Positions 56,601 to 62,910 of a stretch of 64,000 nucleotides of DNA are shown here, in pieces. Position numbers and translations under genes: made by a program. Every line of letters begins with the position of its first letter. Within the stretch, counting starts at the first letter, position 1. The notes beneath the pieces were generated by a model that saw only the letters and a program-made list of their open reading frames with translations, searched no databases and had not been told where the DNA came from. This DNA comes from Eledone cirrhosa (Eukaryota > Mollusca > Cephalopoda > Octopoda > Eledonidae), in the NCBI GenBank assembly GCA_964016885.1, contig OZ024743.1:78312374-78376373 (forward strand), read 5' to 3'.

Positions 56601-56926
56601 TTCTTCAAACACTAAAACTCAACATCCTTTCTTTTTTTTTTATATTAATATTCCAGGTGTATTCCTGAGTCTCCAAGGTGGCTTATTGGAAGAAAACATT
56701 TCAGAGAAGCACAACTAATTTTAAAGAAAATTATGAAGAAAAATAAAATAGATCATGAAGAAGTTTTTGATATTTTTACAAATAATGAGGAGATTTCATT
56801 GGAAAACAATTTTCAACAAAATATAGATGAGAAAAAAATATCAAAAAAAGAGCGAAACTACAGTTTTATTGATCTGTTTAGAACATTCCGGCTTGCAATG
56901 ATCACACTTAATATTTGTTTAAGTTG
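37120..56926 (+). CDS. SLC22-like organic ion transporter gene, 3' part beyond the window or missing
   Basis: A host gene of the major facilitator superfamily that would carry organic cations, anions or zwitterions across the plasma membrane. Predicted exons: 37120-37171, 39434-39804, 41433-41536, 50095-50249, 54623-54791, 56657-56926. They join in phase to 373 codons. The product shows TM1 with [20 protein letters not shown], a large extracellular loop with cysteines and NxS/T sites ([15 protein letters not shown]), [20 protein letters not shown], and the family signature GDLADRFGRKP after TM2. After TM3-6 come the IPESPRWL block, then a charged cytoplasmic loop leading to TM7 ([12 protein letters not shown]). 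SLC22 proteins are usually about 550 residues with 12 membrane segments, so the last third is not in view. From memory, vertebrate SLC22 genes have exons of 104, 155 and 169 bp here, identical to exons 3-5. No stop or frameshift in the joined exons, so the gene looks functional. The substrate cannot be told. Confidence 0.88.
37420..37525 (+). mobile_element. tRNA-derived SINE, truncated and diverged
   Basis: Contains GAGTTCAAATCTTCCC (B-box-like) and TTTGCCTTTCATTCTTTTGAG; it stops where the TGTAAC element begins at 37529. Confidence 0.6.
37529..38269. mobile_element. TGTAAC non-autonomous DNA element (reference copy)
   Basis: Begins TGTAACGGATAGG and ends TTCGTTATA. About 740 bp, non-coding, lying in the first intron of the SLC22-like gene. 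It inserted into or just after the SINE fragment. Related to 30952-31702 and 7860-7992. The superfamily cannot be assigned from the ends alone. Confidence 0.7.
38629..38785 (-). mobile_element. tRNA-derived SINE, diverged
   Basis: Same family as 38800-38986 but with more changes: TATTTTATCAACCCCGTAAGG, GGATTTGAACTCAGAAC, CTACCGATACTGCCAATCCA. Confidence 0.85.
38800..38986 (-). mobile_element. tRNA-derived SINE
   Basis: Complete copy on the minus strand, adjacent to the previous one: B-box complement in GGGATTTGAACTCAGATC, ATGGCGTCCGACCCTCTACC at the head, GGCACAATGCCAGTAATTAC at the tail. Confidence 0.9.
39090..39225 (+). mobile_element. Second SINE type, 3' part
   Basis: Contains AAATAAGTACTGGGGTC, CAAGCCAGTGCCCCAGCATG and GCAGTCTAATGAAGAAC.CAG then AAAAGAATAAA. 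From memory this resembles another cephalopod tRNA-derived SINE with a 'GTGCCCCAGCATGGCCGC' end. The head is not recognised here. Confidence 0.5.
39434..39804 (+). CDS. SLC22-like exon 2: TM1 and extracellular loop
   Basis: Acceptor TTTCTAATTTCAG before 39434; donor GTGAGT after 39804; ends in phase 0 after a Glu codon. It encodes [20 protein letters not shown], the rest of TM1, and the large loop to SSTVSE. The frame runs back into the intron to a TTG at 39415, but the acceptor is the better boundary. Confidence 0.88.
39865..40057 (+). mobile_element. tRNA-derived SINE (reference copy)
   Basis: Complete + strand copy. tRNA-like head: AGTAAGAGCTGCAGTGTTAG, then AGAGCATCAGACACCCTGC and a B-box in GAGTTCAAATCCCGCC. 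Body: TTTGCCTTTCATCCTTACGG, GTCGATAAAATAAAGTACC. End: GGCCTTGTGCCAATAGTAG then AAACAATTATTATT. It starts 60 bp after exon 2 of the transporter gene. Confidence 0.9.
40058..40195 (+). mobile_element. tRNA-derived SINE, truncated, head-to-tail with the previous copy
   Basis: Same head (AGTAAGAGCAGCAGTATTGG, AGAGCGTCGGATACCC) and B-box (GAGTTCAAATCCC), broken off at GGGTCGATAAAAAG. A short piece of the SINE end recurs at about 40730-40765, so unrelated sequence (40200-40725) may be inserted inside this copy. Confidence 0.8.
40196..40725. other. Unclassified insert-like segment
   Basis: No gene recognised. It is flanked by a SINE broken at GTCGATAAA (40195) and by what looks like the matching SINE end (GACCTTGTGCCAATAGTAG, 40738-40757). 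Confidence 0.4.
40838..41340 (-). pseudogene. RTE-like LINE 3' fragment (copy c)
   Basis: Minus-strand remnant of the C-terminal end of ORF2 (about 41300-40866; [35 protein letters not shown]) and a tail ending in a TCATCACCATCAT run near 40840. Strongly diverged; same subfamily as copies a and b by its tail. Confidence 0.75.
41433..41536 (+). CDS. SLC22-like exon 3: TM2 and signature loop
   Basis: 104 nt. Acceptor TTTCTTACAG; donor GTAAGA. Encodes [20 protein letters not shown] and [15 protein letters not shown], ending in phase 2 within an Arg codon completed by the next exon. Confidence 0.95.
41600..42222 (-). pseudogene. Tx1-like LINE 3' fragment
   Basis: Minus-strand C-terminal end of ORF2 (42222-42040; [36 protein letters not shown]) and 3' leader, ending in an (AAT)n tail near 41600-41640. 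Similar to the end of the 8.0-13.8 kb ORF2 (YAERLLSRVAPIKLTAESVM). Confidence 0.8.
42223..43464 (-). pseudogene. Tx1-like LINE fragment with the reverse transcriptase deleted
   Basis: A 3' leader (42223-42590, with ATTTATTAGCCACAAGGG after an AAT tail) is joined directly to the segment before the RT. That segment (42938-42630: [54 protein letters not shown]) and endonuclease sequence up to 43464 follow. The RT and the C-terminal domain are missing. It abuts the previous fragment head to tail, in the same orientation. Confidence 0.8.
43480..43667 (-). mobile_element. tRNA-derived SINE
   Basis: Complete minus-strand copy: TTTGGCACAAGGCCAGCAAT, TTATCGACCCCGTAAGGATG, GGGATTTGAAATCAGAATGG, GACCCACTACCGATACTGCC. 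It sits exactly between the Tx1 fragment and the tail of the next LINE. Confidence 0.9.
43668..46165 (-). pseudogene. RTE-like LINE with internal deletion (copy d)
   Basis: Minus-strand copy of the 57.1 kb subfamily. From 5': endonuclease start (46154-45810, [40 protein letters not shown]), then a junction near 45800 where about 800 bp of endonuclease and linker are missing. Next come the linker end (45775-45440), RT pieces (45068-44706, [20 protein letters not shown]), a degraded finger and the C-terminus (44235-43945, [20 protein letters not shown]). The tail runs to 43668. The YADD box reads YMDD here. Inactive. Confidence 0.88.
46456..46705 (-). mobile_element. SINE with tRNA-like head and RTE-like LINE tail
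   Basis: On the minus strand: CAATCGAAAGGTTGTGAG, TTCAATTCTCAGACCGGGTG (B-box in GAGTTCAATTC), TTGAGCAAGACACCTTATTT, TACTCAGCTGTAGAAATGAG. Then AATCAGTTCCTGTATGAGC and GTCTAACCCATGCTAGCATG, which is the end of the LINE at 57.1 kb. It ends in a (GAT)n run. The middle part of the tail is deleted compared with 46905-47200. Confidence 0.8.
46706..46895. repeat. Partner repeat of 29745-30045
   Basis: 46706-46795 is the reverse complement of 29945-30040; 46796-46890 is a direct copy of 29745-29845. The two halves are therefore joined differently at the two sites. Confidence 0.75.
46905..47200 (+). mobile_element. SINE with tRNA-like head and RTE-like LINE tail (longest copy)
   Basis: Head: A-box-like CATGGCTTAGTGTTTTGAGC, then TCTCAGACCGGGTGATGTG and TTGAGCAAGACACTTTATTT. 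From about 47050 it matches the last 190 bp of the LINE at 59945-60240 (GTCGTGGAGGTGCCA, AAAAAAGCACCCAGCACTCA, AGGAAGGGCATCCAGCTG, AATCAAGCCAGAATCAGTTC). This is the layout expected if the LINE enzyme copies the SINE by recognising the shared tail. The B-box region of the head is partly deleted here. Confidence 0.82.
47210..47270. mobile_element. End fragment of the MITE-like element
   Basis: TTATTAAAATAACAGATTAA..AAGCAAAGAATCGCTGCTTTC matches the reverse complement of 24660-24731 over about 60 bp, then stops. Confidence 0.75.
47275..47360 (+). mobile_element. RTE-like LINE fragment (small)
   Basis: GAGAAACTAGGCATAAGAGG..TTACA.TGTGCAGGAGAGGAGATTAC corresponds to 59645-59705 of the open copy (the [18 protein letters not shown] region). 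Confidence 0.65.
47636..48822 (+). pseudogene. Intronless ORF of an unclassified multi-copy protein family
   Basis: Two overlapping frames (47636-47920 and 47785-48822) read as one protein of about 395 residues, with one frameshift at about 47820-47840. The first encodes [20 protein letters not shown]; the second [69 protein letters not shown] and [17 protein letters not shown]. It ends [29 protein letters not shown]. From memory, near-identical phrases occur in many copies in cnidarian, insect and mollusc genomes in proteins of unknown function, suggesting a mobile or mobile-derived family. I cannot assign an enzyme. Near 48705 this copy seems to lack 5-8 residues between SEEQG and the EWRYQG block. 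An A-rich leader and AATAAAATAAATA after the stop fit a retrocopy or compact gene. It lies in intron 3 of the transporter gene, same strand. Confidence 0.6.
49080..49862 (+). pseudogene. RTE-like LINE 3' fragment (copy g)
   Basis: 49100-49330 matches the last codons of ORF2 (GTATGAAGAATGACAGCTGA, AGGAAGATTTGGGATGAGG, GATAAAAACTGACCTTGCAC). 49480-49862 carries the repeated AAAGTGGTTGTG..GTCA and AAGGGCATCCAGCTGAAGAA tail. The tail has extra repeated units compared with the 57.1 kb copy. Confidence 0.8.
50095..50249 (+). CDS. SLC22-like exon 4: TM3-TM4 region
   Basis: 155 nt. Acceptor TTTTCCCTATAG; donor GTAAGT. The first base completes Arg; then [20 protein letters not shown] and [20 protein letters not shown]. 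Ends in phase 1. Confidence 0.93.
50411..51393 (-). pseudogene. RTE-like LINE 3' fragment (copy b)
   Basis: Minus strand, closely similar to the matching part of copy a at 19690-20705. It starts inside the YADD region near 51390 and covers the region up to and including the cysteine finger (51298-50861; [20 protein letters not shown]) and the C-terminus. The tail ends in (CAT)n at 50411. The fourth finger Cys is replaced (CTQS), and frameshifts are present. Confidence 0.85.
51506..51584. repeat. Perfect AT-rich palindrome (39-nt arms, 1-nt centre)
   Basis: 51506-51544 and 51546-51584 are exact reverse complements around a single G; the centre reads TGTTCTTTTGAAAAGAACA. Such a sequence can extrude as a cruciform. 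A (TA)n array follows. Confidence 0.85.
51757..53915 (+). pseudogene. RTE-like LINE, 5'-truncated, two or three frameshifts (copy e)
   Basis: Starts in the segment before the RT with a local duplication of about 40 bp (51770-51838). Pieces: 51864-52094 ([20 protein letters not shown]), 52136-53185 (349 codons: [65 protein letters not shown], finger [18 protein letters not shown]) and 53131-53529 ([20 protein letters not shown]). Frame breaks are near 52020-52110 and 53095. The tail (53580-53915) has the usual CATGCTAGC-like and GATGATG end. The RT domain is almost intact, so this is a fairly young copy. It is in intron 4 of the transporter, same strand. Confidence 0.9.
54184..54545 (-). pseudogene. 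Fragment of another LINE: C-terminal end
   Basis: The minus-strand frame 54492-54184 reads [20 protein letters not shown] and [20 protein letters not shown]. This resembles the (R/M)W.GHV.R...DW....GRP..TW end of non-LTR retrotransposon ORF2 proteins. It is a different family from copies a-f. A + strand relative lies at 60900-61180. Confidence 0.6.
54623..54791 (+). CDS. SLC22-like exon 5: TM5-TM6 region
   Basis: 169 nt. Acceptor TTTATTTTACAG; donor GTGAGT. Encodes [40 protein letters not shown] and [16 protein letters not shown], ending in phase 2. Confidence 0.93.
54792..55489. other. Intronic sequence without recognisable element
   Basis: AT-rich. Two related stretches in opposite orientation (55275-55330 and 55395-55435, GATGTTTTCTATTTGC-type) suggest an old inverted repeat. 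Confidence 0.4.
55490..55925 (+). mobile_element. RTE-like LINE tail fragment, tandem-like
   Basis: Contains two copies of the CTAACCCATGCTAGCATGGA end (about 55675 and 55885), CACACTGTAAATGTGGTTGA and a GATGATGATGG end. No coding sequence. Confidence 0.75.
56320..56500 (-). mobile_element. tRNA-derived SINE
   Basis: Minus-strand copy: TTTTGGCACAAGGCCAGCAA, TATCGACCCCGTAAGGATGA, GGGATTTGAACTCAGATC, CTCTACCGATACTGCCAATC. About 155 bp upstream of exon 6 of the transporter. Confidence 0.9.
56657..56926 (+). CDS. SLC22-like exon 6: IPESPRWL loop to TM7
   Basis: 270 nt. Acceptor TTAATATTCCAG; donor GTAAGT. Encodes [20 protein letters not shown], a Lys/Glu-rich cytoplasmic loop, [20 protein letters not shown] and SW (codon split). 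Vertebrate relatives have two exons across about this region, so a fusion here is possible. No following exon is recognised in the remaining 7 kb. Confidence 0.9.
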
Positions 56927-56969
56927 GTAAGTATGTCTTTGTTATATTCTTCAATGTCTCATAACATAT

Positions 56970-57035
56970 GGCTGTATTATTATATTACTGTAATGTATTA
57001 AGTTATACATATTATAGAGCCCTTTAGAGGGGTGG
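56970..57035 (+). repeat. Direct repeat flanking the RTE-like LINE (left)
   Basis: TGTAATGTATTAAGTTATAC and GAGCCCTTTTAGAGGGG; related copies at 60275-60335 and 60795-60835. Confidence 0.7.
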
Positions 57036-57063
57036 GGGGACACAATATTAATTTATTATACAT

Positions 57064-60000
57064 ATCATGACGATGGGATGGGTGGTGTAGGTATACTATT
57101 AGCTGACAAGTGGGTAGATAAAGTAATCTCAGTGTACAGGGTAAATGCAAGAATCATTAAACTCAGACTAGTCCTGAATAAGACAATTACCACAATAATA
57201 TCAGCTTACGCACCCCAATCGGGGCTGCCAGACGAACTTAAGGATAGGTTTTACGAGTCCCTAATACACACTACTGCTCTAACAGACGACAAGGACTTCC
57301 TAATCATTGCAGGAGATTTTAACGGACACGTAGGTAAACACTGCGACGGCTTCAATAGAGTACATGGAGGCCATGGAGTTGGCACAAGGAATGAGGAAGG
57401 ATTCAGACTTCTAGAATTCTGCGACGCCAATGACATGTCGATATGTAACACAAACTTTAAAAAACCCGACAACCACCTGATCACCTATAGATCAGGGGAG
57501 CACTCTAGTCAGTTAGATTTTATCCTCATCAGAGGACGTGACAGATGGACGGTCGTAAACACAAAAGCCTTCCCTAGTGAGGAATGTACATCCCAACATA
57601 GCTTAGTTGTCAGCGACCTCACGGTCAGAACTAGACGAGCCCTGAAACAGAGGCCAACCTGGAGAAGAAAGATCTGGAAGCTGAAAGTCCCCTCAACCAG
57701 TAACAGATTTAAAGATATTTTACTCAACGCCTACGACAGTAAAGAAGAACAGATAGAGACATTTAACGTAGAAGAGAACTGGGAGTTCCTAAAAAATAAC
57801 TTACTAGAGGCGACGGATGAGGTTTGTGGCTGGAGTAAGACCTCAAGCAGGAGGAGAGTGACTTGGTGGTGGAACAATAAGGTAGATGAAGCAGTCAAGG
57901 CCAAGAGACAGGCATGGAAAGAATGGAAGAACGGGGGGAGCAGGGTACATTACATAGAGACCAAGAGGGAAGCTAGGCGACAAGTATACTTAGCTAGGAG
58001 GGAAGCAGAGGATAGAAAATTCAAGCATGTTTTACAACGTGAGGACCAGAAACAGGAGGTATTCAAGATTGCGAGGCAGTGTGTCAGAGATAGTTGTGAT
58101 GTCATTGGAGAGAAGTGTATCCGGAATGATAAAGGTGAGCTTGCCCTCACAAGTGCTGAGAAGAAAGATGCATGGAAGAGTCATTATGATAGATTACTAA
58201 ATGAGGAGAATGCATGGGAAGAAGAGACCCTACCCCACGTAGACCCTATAGAGGGACCAGCAGTACAAGTCAGCGGCAGCGTAGTAAGTAAGGCAATCAG
58301 AGATATGAAGATAGGGAAGGCAACCGGTCCATCGGGTATAGCTGCCGAGATGCTGAAGGCATCTGGGTCTGTAGGTCACACTATAACCACACGTATCGTT
58401 AACCAGGTAATACTAGAGGGGGCCATACCAAAAGATTGGTGCAGTAGCATCATTGTCAACTGCTACAAAGGTAAAGGCGATGCACTAGATAGAGGAAACT
58501 ATAGAGGTATAAAGTTGATGGACCAGGTCATGAAAGTAACAGAAAGAGTTATAGCACAGCTGATTAGGGACCGGGTGAATATAGACGAGATGCAATTTGG
58601 GTTTGTTCCAGGGAAAGGCACCACTGATGCGCTCTTCCTTGTGAGGCAATTACAGGAAAAGTACCTAGCTAAAAGTAAGCCACTCTACTTGGCATTTGTC
58701 GACCTTGAGAAAGCCTTTGACAGAGTTCCACGTGCAGTAATCTGGTGGGCTCTTAGAAAACTAGGAGTAGATGAATGGCTTGTGAAAGCGGTACAAGCCA
58801 TGTATAGGGGAGCAGTCAGCAAAGTTAGGATTGGCAATGAGTATAGCGAGGAATTTAGCGTACAGGTTGGGGTCCACCAGGGCTCTGTTCTTAGCCCTCT
58901 CCTGTTCATCATAGTCCTGCAGGCAATAACGGAGGAGTTTAAGACCGGATGCCCATGGGAACTCCTGTATGCTGATGACCTCGCACTCATAGCTGAATCT
59001 ATGGTAGAACTAGAGAATAAATTCCAAACCTGGAAGCAGGGACTAGAGAGAAAGGGCCTCAAAGTCAACATGACAAAGACTAAGGTCCTTATAAGTAGAC
59101 GAGAAAACAGAACCCAGATCCCCTCAGGGAAATGGCCTTGCTCAGTATGTAGGAAAGGTGTAGGTAGGAACTCCATTCTTTGCCCCAAATGCAAACAATG
59201 GGTACACAAGAGATGTAGCGGGATCTCAGGAAGCTTAATTAAGAATGTAGGATTCACATGCAGCAGCTGTGCTGAAACAGCAAGCAAACAGCCACAGGAA
59301 ACAAGTACCACCAATCTCTGGGAGGGCCCTGTAGAAACAGTAGACAGCTTCTGCTACCTAGGTGACCGAATTAGCAACGGAGGTGGGTGCTCAGAAAGTA
59401 CAATAACTAGGGTAAGAACGGGATGGAAGAAGTTTAGGGAACTACTACCACTGCTAGCTGCAAAAGGCTTCTCCCTCAGAATGAAAGGCAGACTGTATGA
59501 TGCGTGTATCCGAACAGCGATGTTGCATGGTAGTGAGACCTGGGCGCTGAAGGTGGAAGACTTACGTAGATTAGAGAGAAACGAAGCCTGCATGCTCCGA
59601 TGGATGTGTAACAGTAATATACGTGAACGACAAAGCATAAATGAATTGAGAGAGAGACTGAGCATAAGAGGAATCAAATGCTGCGTGCAGGAGAGGCGGT
59701 TACGCTGGTATGGACATGTGATGCGTATGAAGGATGACAGCTGCATAAAAAGGTGCAGAGCACTAGAAGTTGATGGAAACCGCGGAGTGGGGAGACCCAA
59801 GATGACTTGGGATGAGGTGATAAAAGCCGACCTTACCCAACTACACCTCTCAAAGTCAATGACACACGACCGTGACTTCTGGCGTCACGCAGTAATACAG
59901 GGTACCCGACCTCCCATGGGTACATGCTGAAGCATATAAACAATATGCCCCCCCCCCCCACCGCAAGGTGGTCGTGGAGGTGCCACGGCAAAAAAGCACC

Positions 60001-60240
60001 CAGCCCACACTGTAAAGTGGACGTGTAGGCGCCACGAAAAAGCACCCAGCACTCACTGTAAATGAGGTTGGTGTTAGGAAGGGCATCCAGCTGTAGAAAT
60101 CAAGCCAGATCAGTTCCTGTATGAGCAAGGCATGGTCAGCCGACCAGACACTGCCCACAACAGGACAACCCGTCTAACCCATGCTAGCGTGGAAGAACGG
60201 ACGTAAAACGGTGATGATGATGATGATGATGATGATGATC
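57064..60240 (+). mobile_element. RTE-like LINE, 5'-truncated, ORF open (copy f)
   Basis: Starts at about 57064 in the endonuclease (the HDDGMGGVGIL point, matching WVGNDGLGGVGIL of copy a) and runs through a 950-codon frame and a 310-bp tail ending in a (GAT)n run at 60211-60240. Its tail is shared with the SINEs at 46456 and 46905 and with fragments at 36240, 49480, 53580 and 55490. It lies in the last visible intron of the transporter, same strand. Confidence 0.9.
57078..59930 (+). CDS. RTE-like LINE ORF2: endonuclease (partial), reverse transcriptase, PHD-like finger
   Basis: An open frame of 950 codons. Residues 1-200 or so are the AP-type endonuclease without its N-terminus: FLIIAGDFNGHVG and SSQLDFILI are present, but the first Asn and Glu motifs are lost with the 5' truncation, so nicking should fail. 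At about 380-640 lies the reverse transcriptase: [73 protein letters not shown] and the catalytic YADD in LLYADDLALIAES. At about 690-735 is a C4HC3 finger, C-x2-C-x10-C-x2-C-x4-H-x2-C-x14-C-x2-C, which fits the PHD pattern. Then come [20 protein letters not shown] and the C-terminal [20 protein letters not shown]. The listed ATG is simply the first in frame; the true start is lost. Confidence 0.9.
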   Translation: MGGVGILLADKWVDKVISVYRVNARIIKLRLVLNKTITTIISAYAPQSGLPDELKDRFYESLIHTTALTDDKDFLIIAGDFNGHVGKHCDGFNRVHGGHGVGTRNEEGFRLLEFCDANDMSICNTNFKKPDNHLITYRSGEHSSQLDFILIRGRDRWTVVNTKAFPSEECTSQHSLVVSDLTVRTRRALKQRPTWRRKIWKLKVPSTSNRFKDILLNAYDSKEEQIETFNVEENWEFLKNNLLEATDEVCGWSKTSSRRRVTWWWNNKVDEAVKAKRQAWKEWKNGGSRVHYIETKREARRQVYLARREAEDRKFKHVLQREDQKQEVFKIARQCVRDSCDVIGEKCIRNDKGELALTSAEKKDAWKSHYDRLLNEENAWEEETLPHVDPIEGPAVQVSGSVVSKAIRDMKIGKATGPSGIAAEMLKASGSVGHTITTRIVNQVILEGAIPKDWCSSIIVNCYKGKGDALDRGNYRGIKLMDQVMKVTERVIAQLIRDRVNIDEMQFGFVPGKGTTDALFLVRQLQEKYLAKSKPLYLAFVDLEKAFDRVPRAVIWWALRKLGVDEWLVKAVQAMYRGAVSKVRIGNEYSEEFSVQVGVHQGSVLSPLLFIIVLQAITEEFKTGCPWELLYADDLALIAESMVELENKFQTWKQGLERKGLKVNMTKTKVLISRRENRTQIPSGKWPCSVCRKGVGRNSILCPKCKQWVHKRCSGISGSLIKNVGFTCSSCAETASKQPQETSTTNLWEGPVETVDSFCYLGDRISNGGGCSESTITRVRTGWKKFRELLPLLAAKGFSLRMKGRLYDACIRTAMLHGSETWALKVEDLRRLERNEACMLRWMCNSNIRERQSINELRERLSIRGIKCCVQERRLRWYGHVMRMKDDSCIKRCRALEVDGNRGVGRPKMTWDEVIKADLTQLHLSKSMTHDRDFWRHAVIQGTRPPMGTC

Positions 60241-60274
60241 ATGAGGCCTGTTTGGTGGGAGTGCAATGTTTAGA

Positions 60275-60335
60275 TGTATTATTGTATTACTCTAATGTAT
60301 TAAGTTATACATTACATGGGGCCCTTTTAAGGGGC
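60275..60335 (+). repeat. Direct repeat flanking the RTE-like LINE (right)
   Basis: TGTATTACTCTAATGTATTAAG and GGGGCCCTTTTAAGGGG; about 85-90% like 56970-57035 by eye. Confidence 0.7.
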
Positions 60336-60346
60336 AACATTTAGCT

Positions 60347-60790
60347 GTGTAGTGACTTACATTCCGCGGGCTCATATACATTCTCCATGCGTTATTTGGC
60401 TCAGCCCAGCCAATGACCGCCAATGGAGGAGAATGTATCTCTATGCTCCCTGACGGAAAAATTCCCGCGTCAGCTCAAAAAATCTCTCTCTTGCAGCCTG
60501 ACTATGCTAAGGTAAAGATCACTTATTCTCTAGCTCCGTAAGCACAAACAACATGTAACGGTGAGATTTGCACTTTGGCCTGTTGGCCTTCCTTGGGCCT
60601 GGCACAATGCCACATTCCTTTTGTAACCCTTTTATGTTTAACTTCAGCTATACAACTAAACAAACATTACTTTGTGCTACAACAAATAAACATACATTTC
60701 ATCTCTTATTTCTGCTGGTGACATCATTATTATGTTACTCGTGTCCCAGTTACTTTTATATACATCACTGCTAAAGGTGTATTAAAGTGT
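60347..60790 (+). repeat. Candidate solo LTR or non-autonomous element
   Basis: About 440 bp, less AT-rich than its surroundings. It holds a hairpin (ATACATTCTCCAT / ATGGAGGAGAATGTAT, 60370-60440), a CAATGACCGCCAATGG stretch and an AATAAA near 60685. It lies between two copies of the TTATACAT..GGGCCCTTTT repeat (60275-60335 and 60795-60835). No matching long repeat is present to prove an LTR. Confidence 0.25.
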
Positions 60791-60899
60791 TGTAAAATAT
60801 TTAGTTATACATATCACAGGGCCCTTTTGGGGAACAATGTTTTATGGCTTCATGCCCTCCTTGCTGTTATCAACCATTTTTAGTCATCACCTCTTACAA

Positions 60900-61180
60900 A
60901 CTGCAGAGATATGGTGCACCTATTCAAAACCAAGAAATGGAATGAGATGGTTGGATCATGTGTTGAGGAAGGGTGAATATGGCTGATTGAGAGGAATAAG
61001 GTAAATGAATGTGAAAGGAAATGGAAGAAGCAAACAAACATGAAAGACATGGCTTAATATGATAGAAGAAGAAATGAAAACCAGGGAGTTGGTGAGGGGG
61101 AGGTGCAGAAGATAAGACAAAATGGAGAAGCTTCTCATTGTGCCTAAAAGGTTAACCCTTGATTTAGTTTGGAAAATGTT
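60900..61180 (+). pseudogene. LINE C-terminal fragment, heavily decayed
   Basis: Reads EMVGSCVEEG and ERKWKKQTNMKDMA with stops. It is the + strand counterpart of the family at 54184-54545 (AAATGGAATGAGATGGTTGG, GAAGAAATGAAAACCAGGGA). Confidence 0.5.
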
Positions 61181-61299
61181 CTTAAAATACTTGTTGTTGT
61201 ATTAGGTATTGAGATGAACTGAAGAATATTGAAGATTTAATATCTTTATATTGATAAGATTTTTGTGTTTTATTGTACTATGATATTTTTCACCATGCT

Positions 61300-61490
61300 G
61301 ACATGTATGTGTATATGTGTGTGCATGTGTATATAAATATAAGCGCACAAGCGCAGACGCACTTAGAAAAATACACACTCACAGATATACATTCACACAA
61401 ATACACACAAACTCACACATACATTCCCTCAAACACACACATACATTTACACAAACACACACATTCACATACACTCATACACAGCATAGC
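61300..61490. repeat. CACA-rich low-complexity tract
   Basis: Repeated ACACAnACAC and CATACA units; the His/Thr-rich frames here are repeat translation. Confidence 0.8.
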
Positions 61491-61534
61491 AAATTGAATG
61501 CCAGCTGATGTTTTGCTATAATTTTTCACCATCT

Positions 61535-61770
61535 CCTTCCTTTTACATGCTTGTATGGGTTAGACAGGTTGTTACGTTATGAAGACATTGTATTATGTGA
61601 CATTGTGTTTCTCATACAATCTAATTTTGGCTGGGTTTTCTACAGCTGGATGCCCTTCCTAATGCTAGCCACATTACAATGTGTACTGGGAGCTTATTTT
61701 TATGGCACCAGCACCTTACATGGTGGACTGGGTGCTTTTTGTCATGGCACATGTGAGGGAAATTTAGTAA
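61535..61770 (-). mobile_element. RTE-like LINE tail fragment, diverged
   Basis: Minus-strand remnant of the common tail: GTATGGGTTAGACAGGTTGT, GGATGCCCTTCCTAATGCTA, GTGGACTGGGTGCTTTTTGT. Confidence 0.75.
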
Positions 61771-61779
61771 ACAGAAATT

Positions 61780-62529
61780 GTGTGTAAGTCAGTTAGAGAG
61801 ATTATTCTCGAATGTTAGAGAGAAAAATCTGGTTCTTGTGTGTCTTTAACAGAATCCACTCAGTTGCAAGCATTCAGGTCTGAAGATGTTCCTCCAACCT
61901 TCTCTCCAGTCTTGCTGACACTAAAAAGGTCATGTCTGCTTTCCTTCTTCCTATGACTAAGTGATAAAAAAAATGTTGGAATCAATCCAATTTAGTATTG
62001 TTTTCTCTCTTATGTAATTGGTCTTGTATAATTCTTCTTCTTCTTCTTCTTCTTCTTCTTCTTGAGAGGGTCGTGGGGGAAGAGTCTTCAAACACACCTT
62101 CCAGCAGGTCCTGTCAGAAACAATCGTCTCCAACTGATCCAGCTAGATCCCCAAGTAAGACCAGCCAAGCTCATAGATGTTATCCAACCATCTTGCTCTG
62201 AGTCTACCACTGGGTCTCCTGCCGGTTGGTTTTTCTCGTATATAAGATGTTAAGAGATAAAAGCCTCTGGTAGTTCAATAGAACGAGTACCAGTAATATA
62301 CTGTTTTATTTTATCTCCAAATCTATGAAAATGTTCTTGTGCCTAATCAAAAGATATCAACATCCGATGAATTAAATGAGATATTTTCTTTTTCTTCAAA
62401 AAAGATATATTGTTAATAATACACTATATGTGTATGTATGTATGTGTTTATGTTGGGTTCCTGGTATGTCCTGTAAATTAGCAGCTAGAAAAAACAAGCA
62501 TCAATAAAATAATTACTGGGGTTATCATA
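61780..62529. other. Region without recognisable gene
   Basis: Contains a CTT run (62033-62061) and a stretch at 62060-62240 of higher GC that may belong to an unidentified repeat. No transporter exon recognised. Confidence 0.4.
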
Positions 62530-62665
62530 GGTGGTCAATATGGCAGGGTTGTCAGAACATTAGATATTTTTTCTAGGTCTCTGTTTTCAGTTCAAACCCT
62601 ACCAAGGTCCACTTTGCCTTTCATCCTTTAGGGGTTGATAAAGAAAGTACCAGTTCAGTGCTGGT
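62530..62665 (+). mobile_element. tRNA-derived SINE, diverged and truncated
   Basis: CAGTTCAAACCCTACCAAGG (B-box-like), CTTTGCCTTTCATCCTTTAG, GTTGATAAAGAAAGTACCAG; the tail is lost. Confidence 0.7.
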
Positions 62666-62910
62666 GCAGCCATCTCTCCTTCCAGTTTCCCACATCCTGG
62701 ATGATCTACAACAGAGCTTCTCAAAGAAGGTCCAGGGGCACTGGGGCCTAAGGGGCGGTTAAGGGTAGAGGTAAAGATGATATAATACTATATTAAATAT
62801 CAAATTATACATATTATATATAAATATAGTAAAATAAAAAATATATATTTATTTATACATAGTATATATTATATTATTTAATATATATAAATTAATGATT
62901 TTATCTATTA

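Noticed and set aside
62735..62790. hAT-type transposon end (CTTCTCAAAGAAGGTCCAGG)
   Set aside because: The wording resembles common hAT-derived ends, but no opposite end or target duplication was found.
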